A stretch of 6,595 bases of DNA from Actinomycetota bacterium (lineage in GTDB: Bacteria > Actinomycetota > Actinomycetes > Streptosporangiales > Streptosporangiaceae): the NCBI GenBank assembly GCA_003140115.1, contig PLIQ01000151.1, forward strand, positions 6,363 through 12,957. The letters are read 5' to 3'. Of this stretch, positions 1 through 4,931 are shown one piece after another. Made by a program: the position numbers and the translations under genes. The notes below the pieces were generated by a model. The model had not been told where the DNA came from. It ran no database searches and worked only from the letters and a program-made list of their open reading frames with translations. The first letter of the stretch is position 1. Each line of letters starts with the position of its first letter.

Positions 1-1
1 C

Positions 2-475
2 AAGACCAGCATCCAAAGCGCAGCCCAGGCCGCCGAGGCGCTCAAGCCCTTCGCCGGCCACTTCGCCAGCGCGCTGTTCGCGCTCGGCTTCATCGGCAGC
101 GGGCTGCTGGCCATCCCCGTGCTCGCCGGCGCCGGCTCGGTCGGCATGGCCGGGCTCCTCGGCAAGCAGTGGGGCTTCGAGCGGTCCGTCCGCAAGGCTC
201 CCGTGTTCTACGGCCTCGTCGCCCTGGGCACTCTCGGCGGCACCGTGCTGAGCCTCCTGCACGTCAACCCGATCAAGCTGCTTGTCTTGGTGGCGGTCAT
301 CAACGGCGTGGCCGCCGCCCCCTTCCTCGTCGTCGTCATGCGAGTATCGGGCAACCGCCGCATCATGGGCGACTACGTGAACGGCAACGCCGCCAGCATC
401 CTCGGATGGCTCACCACGGCACTCATGGCCGCCGCAGCGATCGCCCTGCTCGCCACCGGAGGAATCAGCATCTGA
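2..475 (+). CDS. NRAMP-family divalent metal (Mn2+/Fe2+) transporter, C-terminal part
   Basis: The reading frame is open from the window edge to a TGA at 473-475 and gives 157 residues with no start codon in view that fits the family, so the gene begins outside the window. The segment looks like the last third of an NRAMP proton-coupled divalent metal importer. It has the block SAAQAAEALKPFAGHFA, followed by four hydrophobic helices at roughly residues 20-50, 67-88, 93-118 and 131-152. Connecting loops include VSGNRRIMGDYVNG, typical of the short basic cytoplasmic loop before the last helix. The family is an inner-membrane importer of Mn2+, Fe2+ and related ions. The metal-binding motifs of helices 1 and 6 (DPGN, MPH) would lie upstream and cannot be checked. 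A GTG at 119 could be mistaken for a start but lies inside a membrane helix. Family assignment is by recognition of sequence pattern; substrate is inferred. Confidence 0.85.
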   Translation, partial: KTSIQSAAQAAEALKPFAGHFASALFALGFIGSGLLAIPVLAGAGSVGMAGLLGKQWGFERSVRKAPVFYGLVALGTLGGTVLSLLHVNPIKLLVLVAVINGVAAAPFLVVVMRVSGNRRIMGDYVNGNAASILGWLTTALMAAAAIALLATGGISI

Positions 476-753
476 CCGGACCGCTTCATGCTCGCAGCCG
501 GGAAGGGCCCATACCCGGCATGCGGGCTGGCGGCATTCATAGCCCGGATACACCGGCTAGTCTCGGCTAGCGCCCTTTGAGAGGCCAGCGCGGCCCCTGT
601 TCACGGCCGTCATCGCGGAGTAGCGGTTGTGTTGCTCCAGACCATGCGCTGCTGCCGGCGTTTGTGCTGGCCTGGCGGCTGGATGTGGTTGAGGCGTTCG
701 GCGCGCTGATTGGGCAGGTCGTCAGCGGTGCCTGCGGGGTGAGTGCCGACAAT
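476..753. other. Spacer between NRAMP gene and recombinase remnant
   Basis: No gene is recognised here. Besides the hairpin at 497-519 there is a direct repeat CGGCTAG at 554-560 and 564-570. The reading frame of the recombinase remnant is open from a TTG at 577, but residues 1-59 of that frame do not resemble the N-terminal domain expected for the family. The left border of the recombinase fragment therefore lies near 750, and what precedes it is unrelated or too decayed to read. Confidence 0.4.
497..519 (+). terminator. Hairpin downstream of the NRAMP gene, candidate terminator
   Basis: GCCGGG (497-502) pairs perfectly with CCCGGC (514-519) across an 11-base loop that itself contains the palindrome GGGCCC. 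It begins 22 bases after the transporter stop codon. There is no T-tract, which is common for actinobacterial terminators, so the call rests on position and stem only. Confidence 0.35.
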
Positions 754-1372
754 CAGGCGACCCGGGCAGAGGCGCGGGACTTCTGCCGCTGGATCCAGCT
801 GGCTGGCAAGCCGGGGCGACCGCACTGGCGGCGGGCTGAGGCGGGGATGCCCGGTCAGGGGCGGGGTGAGCCGGCCGGCGGCGCGAGGTATGCGGCAGCC
901 ACGGTGGCGCACTGCGAGACGGTGCTGCGGAGTTTTTATGAGTTTCACCTGGAGGCCGGTACCGGGCCGATGGTGAATCCGTTCCCGCTGGCCCGTGGCC
1001 GGCGGGGCAGGGCGAATGCGCATCGCAACCCGATGGATCCGTTCGGGGCTGAGCGTGCCGGGCGGTACCGGCCGGGGGTGCCGCGGCGGATCCCGCGGCA
1101 GATCCCCGATGAGAAATTCGATGAGCTGTTCGCTGGCCTGGGGTCGCACCGGGACCAGGCGCTGGTGGCGTTCTGGGTGTCCACGGGCGCCCGGGCCGCC
1201 GAGTTGCTGGGGGCTAGGCGCGCGGACGCTGACCCGGGTCAGCAGCTGATCACCGTGATCCGCAAGGGGACGCGGGCGTTGCAGCCGCTGCCGGCTTCCC
1301 TGGATGCGTTCGTGTGGCTGCGGCTTTATCAGGCCCAGATGGAGGGCCTGGTCCCGGGCGGGCCTGATGACC
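754..1372 (+). pseudogene. Tyrosine recombinase (phage integrase family), truncated at both ends
   Basis: The frame reads QATRAEARDFCRWIQLAGKP, then a SAM-like core-binding region with HCETVLRSFYEFHLEAGTGP and VNPFPLARGRRGRANAHRNP, then the start of the catalytic domain (IPRQIPDEKFDELFAGLGSH, VAFWVSTGARAAELLG, LITVIRKGTRALQPLP). The Arg of TGARAAELL (box I) and the Lys of RKGTRA (beta-hairpin) are present. The HxxR box, the later H/W position and the nucleophilic Tyr are absent. Recombinase-like sequence stops after GLVPGGPDDP near 1372, and the frame then reads low-complexity Ala/Gly/Pro until 1632, which is the shadow of the next gene. The N-terminal domain before residue QATR is also missing. 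It resembles the first partner of tandem integrase pairs found in actinomycete integrative elements. It cannot catalyse recombination as it stands. Family assignment is confident; the identity of the parent element is unknown. Confidence 0.8.
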
Positions 1373-1681
1373 CGCGCCATCACCGGGCCGGGACCGGCGG
1401 TCTATCAGGGGTCGCGGCCGTTGCCGGCGGCCCCGGGCCCGTCGGTGGCGCTGCTGCGGCAGTTCCCGCCGCGGCCGGTGCCGGCCAGCTGGGCGCTGAC
1501 CAGCCAGCCGAAACCGCAGGTGCTCGGAAGGCTGCTCGCGCCGCCGTTCCCCGCCGGCCGGCGCAACCTGGACCAAGAGCGCCGCCGTGGCCTGATCCGG
1601 GTGCTGGACTGGCTGGAGCAGCAGCCGGGTGACACCTGGCAGGACCGGTGGATCACCAACGGGGCCGACGCCGCGGGCAAT
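1367..1681 (+). pseudogene. Second tandem integrase-associated gene, N-terminal fragment
   Basis: A frame starting at ATG 1367 reads MTRAITGPGPAVYQ, then VALLRQFPPRPVPASWALTS, LGRLLAPPF, and LIRVLDWLEQQPGDTWQDRW. I recognise this from memory as the N-terminal part of the second, larger site-specific integrase that follows the first recombinase in tandem pairs of actinomycetes. Similarity ends at about GADAAGN (1681). The rest of the frame to the stop at 1892-1894 is antisense to a sugar kinase fragment and is not integrase. About 105 residues are kept, whereas the family runs to several hundred and carries its catalytic residues in the lost part. Its start overlaps the end of the truncated first recombinase in another frame, so the two genes are fused at DNA level by a deletion. 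It is non-functional. The partner assignment could be checked by BLASTP. Confidence 0.6.
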
Positions 1682-1689
1682 CCCGCGTC

Positions 1690-1813
1690 GCGGGTAGCGG
1701 GTCGGGATCTCTACGGACTCGAAGTCAACCGGCGAACCATCCCGATCGAAGACTCCTACCCGGACACCCCCCGTGCCATAGTCGATTCCCAGCAGGTACG
1801 GAGCTTCCAGCAT
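1690..1813 (-). pseudogene. FGGY-family carbohydrate kinase, N-terminal fragment
   Basis: On the minus strand, ATG at 1813 opens MLEAPYLLGIDYGTGGVRVG followed by VFDRDGSPVDFESVEIPTRYPR. GIDYGTGGVRVG is the phosphate-1 (DxGT) loop at the N-terminus of FGGY sugar kinases such as ribulokinase, xylulokinase or glycerol kinase. The start is well supported, because AAGGAG lies eight bases before the ATG. Family-like sequence ends after about 41 codons at 1690, where the frame runs into the antisense of the broken integrase gene. Full-length members have roughly 500 residues, so more than 90 percent is missing and no sugar-binding or second ATP-binding region remains. The sugar specificity cannot be inferred. 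The fragment still has its start signals, which suggests that a chromosomal gene was cut by an insertion or deletion rather than drifting slowly. Confidence 0.7.
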
Positions 1814-1818
1814 GGCGC

Positions 1819-1830
1819 TCTCCTTCAGCA
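1819..1830 (-). promoter_or_regulatory. Ribosome binding site of the kinase fragment
   Basis: The minus strand reads CTGAAGGAGAGCGCC before the ATG at 1813. AAGGAG is a near-perfect Shine-Dalgarno sequence with eight bases of spacing, and it decides the start of the kinase fragment. Confidence 0.55.
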
Positions 1831-1879
1831 CAGGGCCCCACGGTCTAGCCACAGTCCCAGGGATCGCTTTGCGAGGTTG

Positions 1880-1903
1880 TCTCGGTCTTCGTAGAAGTCG
1901 AGA
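1880..1903. repeat. Imperfect inverted repeat upstream of the transposase-like remnant
   Basis: TCTCG-GT-CTTC (1880-1890) pairs with GAAG-T-CGAGA (1894-1903) around a GTA loop, nine pairs with an internal bulge. It lies between the divergent kinase start and the transposase-like remnant. Its role is unknown; it could be a structured leader or part of an insertion-sequence end. Confidence 0.3.
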
Positions 1904-1922
1904 GCGACGGTCCCCACCTGAA

Positions 1923-1940
1923 GCCTGCCGGGTGGCAGGC
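1923..1940. repeat. Perfect 7-bp stem-loop ahead of the small MSKTYQKNRR reading frame
   Basis: GCCTGCC (1923-1929), loop GGGT, GGCAGGC (1934-1940). It lies 42 bases before the ATG at 1983 and could be a leader hairpin limiting read-through into a transposase gene. That role is inferred from position only. Confidence 0.4.
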
Positions 1941-1982
1941 CACGGTGAACGGACTAGGAACACCCCAAGGAAGGGAACCGCC

Positions 1983-2070
1983 ATGAGCAAGACCTATCAG
2001 AAGAACCGCCGCCCGCGCTGAGCCTGACCCGCCGGTTCCAGAGATCACCGTCCCGGAACAGGTGATTGTC
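1983..2070 (+). pseudogene. IS256-like transposase N-terminus, frameshifted remnant
   Basis: ATG 1983, preceded by AAGGAAGGGAA, reads MSKTYQKNRRPR and then TGA (2019-2021). One frame over, the sequence continues as EPDPPVPEITVPEQVIVSIA before losing meaning. The pattern of a short basic head followed by a Pro-rich linker and VPEQVxVSIA resembles the N-terminus of IS256-family (mutator-type) transposases of actinomycetes, where an EIAG...EGLLALAVG block normally follows. That block is absent here, and no DDE catalytic residues are present. If correct, a single-base shift near 2015-2020 separated head and linker, and the element broke after about 30 codons. The head also weakly resembles ribosomal protein bL34 (MSKRTFQPN...), but the DNA that follows does not. 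Alternatively MSKTYQKNRRPR is a 12-residue leader peptide. Confidence 0.35.
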
Positions 2071-2880
2071 TCGATCGCAACTTCAACGGCCGCTACCAAA
2101 CCACGAGCCGCCCACCTGCAGGCACGGCGTGTCCTCCCGTGTACAGACCTTTATCACGTCTAGTATCCGGAGCAGTTCGTTCTGTCTTGTTAGTCCGAGG
2201 TGCCCGAAGTTGAAGATCGATCCCGCATCGGTCACGCCTAGTCCGCGTCTGCTGTCCGCGAGCATTTCACCTGGGATCTTCCCCTATCTAGGCGGATCCA
2301 TCACAGCCGACCAGTTGTAACCCATCGTCATGGCCTGTGGTGGCGCCATCGTGCCCGGTAAGCGGGGCATGAGGCTGGCAGCGAAAACGCCGGGAGTCCT
2401 GGTCGTGTCCGAAGACACCATCGCGTCAGCGACAGGATCAACGAATACTGCCTGGTCGCGTGACGTGGACGAGGTTCTCGGCACCCACACCTCCGCAGTG
2501 CCCCAATACAACCGCAAAACTGGAAGCTTCGCTCTGGATGCCGTCACTAGACAGGAGGTACACAAGCACCTGCCCGCAGGTAAATTGCCGCACCAGGAGA
2601 TGCGAAGTTACCGCTCAGTCTCGCTCACCTGTTCTCGACTCCCGGCCGACTTAGGCATGTGAGGGTTGGCGAACGGGTCATCCACCGGGCAATGCCAACC
2701 AAATGTCACTGTTGGAAACTAGAATTACGTGCGAACAGCGTTGAAAATTGATTCCGCACATGTCCAATTCGAATGACATGAAATCCCGCGGCAGCTGACG
2801 AGAGCTTCACGGAGACTAGCACCCGGAAATCGACGTGTGCAGGCGGACAGCGCTTCCTAGCACCTGGTGCCGCGCGGGAG
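2071..2880. other. Lower-GC region without a recognisable intact gene
   Basis: Base composition drops visibly compared with both flanks, most clearly at 2120-2260 and 2700-2800. Several frames are open. Plus 2330-2662 (110 residues, ATG start, no ribosome binding site) contains VDEVLGTHTSAVPQYNRKTG and RQEVHKHLPAGKLPHQEM. Its antisense frame at 2284-2565 is open too. Minus 2083-2265 (60 residues) contains a segment, LLRILDVIKVCTRED, with a faint likeness to the end of a STAS domain. None has a convincing family match, start signal or codon bias. I read the stretch as decayed foreign DNA between two recombinase remnants, and I make no functional call. Confidence 0.45.
2664..2700. repeat. Inverted repeat immediately after the 2330-2662 frame
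   Basis: GGTTGGC (2664-2670) and GCCAACC (2694-2700) form a perfect 7-bp stem around 23 bases that contain a smaller GGT/ACC pairing. It begins one base after the TGA at 2660-2662. It could be a terminator or a chance structure, as no T-tract follows. Confidence 0.3.
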
Positions 2881-2915
2881 ATCACCGCTCGTTGGCGAAA
2901 ATCTTGTCCATCGCT

Positions 2916-3055
2916 GGGCATTCCCAGAGAGCGCCGGGACTTCTTCGTCTTGGTGTCCCCATGGGCGCGTACCGAGCGCCACACGTCGACATGGGGAGGT
3001 ACCGGCGGGTCGGCGTCGGGTCGCCCTCAAGATCGACATGATCCCACCGCAGCGC
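2916..3055 (-). pseudogene. Tyrosine recombinase fragment with a frameshift, downstream of tRNA-Val
   Basis: Reading the minus strand from 3055, one frame gives ALRWDHVDLEGDP. The neighbouring frame then gives PVPPHVDVWRSVRAHGDTKT and KKSRRSLGMP, ending at 2916. Together these match the stretch from the box I Arg region (normally SELRALRWDHVDL) to the catalytic beta-hairpin Lys (TKTxxSRRxL) of phage-type integrases common in actinomycete integrative elements. The frame change falls in the run GACGCCGACCCGCCGG near 3010; one missing C would explain it. Nothing recognisable precedes ALRW (SIKAC replaces the usual helix) or follows GMP, so the N-terminal domain, HxxR and Tyr are all missing. The fragment differs from the tandem recombinases at 754-1681. 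It reads away from the tRNA-Val 3' end in the same direction, the usual layout of an island integrase beside its tRNA target. Confidence 0.65.
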
Positions 3056-3188
3056 ACATGCCTTGATCGAAGTAGATGCTGTCTTCGCCCACCTACGCCT
3101 GCCCGCCATGGCCGGGAGCGTACTGGCTCGCTGACCGCAGGAATGGCTCCCATGGTGATCTCTACGAAGATCCACATAGCCTCTGACC

Positions 3189-3263
3189 TGGTGGGCGATA
3201 CTGGGATCGAACCAGTGACCTCCTCGGTGTGAACGAGGCGCTCTCCCGCTGAGCCAATCGCCC
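3189..3263 (-). tRNA. tRNA-Val(CAC)
   Basis: The minus strand folds into a complete cloverleaf. The acceptor stem is GGGCGAT/ATCGCCC, the D arm GCTC/GAGC, and the anticodon stem CCTCG/CGAGG around loop TTCACAC. A 5-base variable loop AGGTC follows, then the T arm ACTGG-TTCGATC-CCAGT. Anticodon CAC reads GUG valine codons. The body is 72 bases (3192-3263) with discriminator A, and CCA is encoded at 3191-3189. The 3' half of such genes is a common integration target, and a decayed integrase lies directly downstream. I saw no second copy of the tRNA 3' end in this window. Confidence 0.96.
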
Positions 3264-3281
3264 GCCGCTGGACCGTGCCAT

Positions 3282-3304
3282 CCGCCGGGGCCGAATCCCC
3301 GCGG
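3282..3304. repeat. GC-rich stem-loop just upstream of tRNA-Val
   Basis: CCGCCGGGG and CCCCGCGG pair around CCGAAT with one bulged C. It lies 19 bases before the tRNA 5' end on the tRNA strand, so it would sit in the tRNA leader and could affect 5' processing or transcription. The role is not known. Confidence 0.3.
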
Positions 3305-3464
3305 CAAGCCTCGTCCCGGCGCTCCATAGGGTAGCGCATCTTCGCGGTACACGGCGCGCGGCCGGGCAGGCGGGCCGTGGGGACCGCTGGGTGCGCGCTA
3401 GCGGGTCAGAGCGGCACGCCGGCGCACGAGGCATCACGAGGATGTCCGCGTGGCGTCACCGCTA

Positions 3465-3506
3465 GGTCCCGGGACCGTCAGGGCGGGGTGTGGCGGGCGC
3501 CACGCC
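3465..3506. repeat. Palindrome and stem-loop cluster
   Basis: The 12-base perfect palindrome GGTCCCGGGACC (3465-3476) is followed by the stem-loop GGTGTGGC-GGGC-GCCACGCC (3487-3506), eight pairs including one G-U. The motif GGGCGCCAC then recurs downstream near 3517-3525. This could be a bidirectional terminator separating the tRNA and ssgB units, or a protein-binding site. Confidence 0.35.
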
Positions 3507-3742
3507 GGGTTCGCCTGGGCGCCACCGCGGCGACTCCTCTCCTGGCGCTGCGCCCGCCCGGCCGTCGTCACGTTAAGTAATGACAAACTCATGCAATCGT
3601 GCGCATCGGAACGGCATAAGCTACACTCAGTATTGTTAATCAAACGCTTTGTAGATTCGGGCATGAGATAACCGTGACAGGCTATGCAATCGACACGCGG
3701 AAACACTAAACTGCTGCAACATCGTCCACCGAGCTGAATACT

Positions 3743-3766
3743 GTTTATCCAGGTCAGGCTGGGGAT
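3743..3766 (+). promoter_or_regulatory. Candidate SigH/SigB-like promoter for ssgB
   Basis: GTTT (3743-3746) and GGGGAT (3761-3766) are separated by 14 bases, close to the GTTT-N14-16-GGGTAT pattern recognised by SigB-group stress and sporulation sigma factors of Streptomyces. In S. coelicolor, ssgB is known to be transcribed by SigH, which makes a match here meaningful. The leader to the ssgB ATG would be about 150 bases. This is a pattern match only, as GGGGAT departs from consensus at one or two positions. Confidence 0.4.
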
Positions 3767-3923
3767 GTTGGCTCGTCTTCCGGCTTGGCACGAAAGGCGC
3801 AAAACGGGATGCTGATGACATGGGGAATCTTCACCCTCCGTGTGCGCTCCAGTTACCGGCGAGCCGCGTCCAATGAACAGAGCCCGAGTGTCTGGGAGCC
3901 GGTTAGGTAGGGGTGGGAAGCAG

Positions 3924-4394
3924 ATGAACCGAAGCAGCAGCACCACGATCTCGGCCGAGCTGGACCTCAGGCTTGTCGTCCCACAGCAAACGATTGTCCC
4001 GCTTGTGGCCAGTCTGTACTACAGCGGCCGGGATCCCTATGCCGTGCGTATGGCCTTCCACGTGGGCACCGATGAGCCAGTCGAGTGGATCTTCGCCAGG
4101 GACCTGCTGACCGCGGGGATCGAGTCCCGGCAGGGCGAGGGTGACGTGCAGGTCTGGCCCTCGGCGCAGTCCTGCGCCGAGGCCGACGGCCTGGACGTGA
4201 TCGGGGCCGCCCACACCAAGGGCGCGGTGCTGAACATCGAGCTGTCCTCCCCGTTCGGCCAGGCGCACTTCGAAGCGCCGGCCGGGGCCATGTCGGCCTT
4301 CCTCGACCGGACCTACCAGGTTGTCCCGGCCGGTGAGGAAAGCGAGTACATCGACATCGAGGCCGAGCTCAACGACCTGCTCCGCCGGGCCTGA
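3924..4394 (+). CDS. ssgB: SsgB-type sporulation and cell division protein (SsgA-like family)
   Basis: This 156-residue protein matches the SsgA-like proteins of sporulating actinomycetes. It contains SAELDLRLVVPQQTIVPLVA (10-29), DPYAVRMAFHVGTDEPVEWI (37-56), FARDLLTAGI (57-66), GDVQVWPS (73-80), LSSPFGQAHFEAP (107-119), FLDRTYQVVPAG (126-137) and DIEAELNDLL (144-153). SsgB recruits FtsZ to future septum sites in aerial hyphae, acting in the cytoplasm at the membrane with SsgA; the strong LRLVV, DPYAV and VEWxFARDLL signatures favour SsgB over other paralogues. Start ATG 3924 is preceded by the purine-rich GGGGTGGGAAG and gives the usual N-terminus; an in-frame start at 3840 would add 28 unrelated residues. 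The protein is longer than the roughly 137 residues of S. coelicolor SsgB, mainly through an extra segment at about residues 81-100. It overlaps the convergent anti-sigma gene by 26 bases. Confidence 0.88.
   Translation: MNRSSSTTISAELDLRLVVPQQTIVPLVASLYYSGRDPYAVRMAFHVGTDEPVEWIFARDLLTAGIESRQGEGDVQVWPSAQSCAEADGLDVIGAAHTKGAVLNIELSSPFGQAHFEAPAGAMSAFLDRTYQVVPAGEESEYIDIEAELNDLLRRA
4161..4180. repeat. Perfect 9-bp inverted repeat inside ssgB
   Basis: TCGGCGCAG, TC, CTGCGCCGA: both arms match exactly. It encodes residues at the start of the extra segment of SsgB. It may be a folding mRNA hairpin or the trace of how the extra segment arose. Confidence 0.6.
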
Positions 4395-4821
4395 CCAAGA
4401 AGGTGACGACGGCCCGCGTACCGCGAGGCCCTGAGCGCAGGTCCAGTTCATCGGCCACCTTCCGGACCAGCCAAAGGCCGTGGCCGTCGACAGCCGGCCA
4501 CGGGTCCGCCACGGCCGCGGAGCCGTGCGCGTCGGCGGGCCCGTGAGCATCGACGGGAACGCTCGAGGCCGCGCGACCGCCGCCGTCAACGATCTCGCAG
4601 CTCAACGTGCCGCCCAGGTCCCATATCCGGAGGCGGCCGTGCCCGGCGCCGTGCGCGATCGCGTTAGCGGCCAGCTCATGCACGGCCAGGACCACCTCGC
4701 CGACCCGGTCCTCGGACAACCCAGCCTGGCCGACGTGGGCCTGCACGGCCGCCCGTAGCGCGTACAGCGTGGCGGAATCAAACTCCTGATCCAGGACTGG
4801 CGGCTGCGCGCCTGCCTGCAT
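4369..4821 (-). CDS. ATP-binding anti-sigma regulatory factor (RsbW/SpoIIAB-like HATPase)
   Basis: From ATG 4821 the protein has 150 residues and the layout of a stand-alone HATPase_c_2 domain. After FDSATLYALRAAVQAHVGQA come the N-box VHELAANAIAHGAG (Glu and Asn that bind Mg-ATP), the strand RLRIWDLGGTLSCEIVDGGG with a weakened DxGxG box, a long Ala/His/Gly-rich lid loop carrying a repeated DAHG, then GHGLWLVRKVAD (G2 box) and GTRAVVTFLV. Such proteins bind a sigma factor or phosphorylate a STAS antagonist. No antagonist or sigma gene is in the window, so the partner is unknown. A TTG at 4908 would add 29 residues but lacks a ribosome binding site; ATG 4821 has GGAG about 11 bases upstream and places the start where the domain begins. 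It lies downstream of hutH on the same strand (23 bases if TTG is used, 110 if ATG) and overlaps the end of ssgB. Confidence 0.8.
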   Translation of the reverse strand: MQAGAQPPVLDQEFDSATLYALRAAVQAHVGQAGLSEDRVGEVVLAVHELAANAIAHGAGHGRLRIWDLGGTLSCEIVDGGGRAASSVPVDAHGPADAHGSAAVADPWPAVDGHGLWLVRKVADELDLRSGPRGTRAVVTFLVRPGGAGR

Positions 4822-4931
4822 GGCCCGGCCGGCTCCGGCGGCGGGCTCGGTCAGGAAAGCGTCACCACTCAATCGCCCACGACCAGGCTCATCGCCGTCA
4901 TCTACCAACAGGGCGGGGAGGTAAACCGCAG

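Larger units (their letters stand above)
3264..3923. other. Long intergenic region between tRNA-Val and ssgB
   Basis: No protein gene is convincing here. The left part (3264-3560) is very GC-rich and full of short inverted repeats; it should contain the tRNA promoter on the minus strand, where TACCCT (about 3317-3322) is a possible -10 element. The right part (3570-3800) is clearly AT-richer and holds the probable ssgB promoter region, with a candidate stress-sigma promoter at 3743-3766 and a GACAC motif (the WhiA core site in Streptomyces) at 3692-3696. Open frames here lack start signals, and the minus frame over the tRNA merely translates the tRNA. Confidence 0.5.

Noticed and set aside
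577..753. N-terminal 59 residues of the long recombinase frame as part of the integrase
   Set aside because: The sequence before QATRAEARDF does not look like an integrase SAM-like domain and the start is a TTG without a ribosome binding site, so I begin the remnant near 754.
610..1383. 257-residue minus-strand frame over the recombinase
   Set aside because: It is Arg/Pro-rich with no domain and is an antisense shadow of the recombinase coding frame, typical of high-GC DNA.
1250..1990. 246-residue minus frame as one gene
   Set aside because: Only about 41 codons inside it are kinase-like, beginning at an ATG with its own ribosome binding site; the rest is upstream spacer and antisense integrase.
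2330..2662. 110-residue plus frame as a protein gene
   Set aside because: There is no ribosome binding site and no recognisable family, and the antisense frame is equally open, so it is kept only as an observation.
2000..3235. Second copy of the tRNA-Val 3' end as an attachment site
   Set aside because: I looked by eye for the T-arm and acceptor sequence left of the tRNA and found no repeat of useful length.
3162..3437. 91-residue minus-strand frame containing GRLAQRESASFTPRRSLVRS
   Set aside because: This is a translation of the tRNA-Val gene, not a protein.
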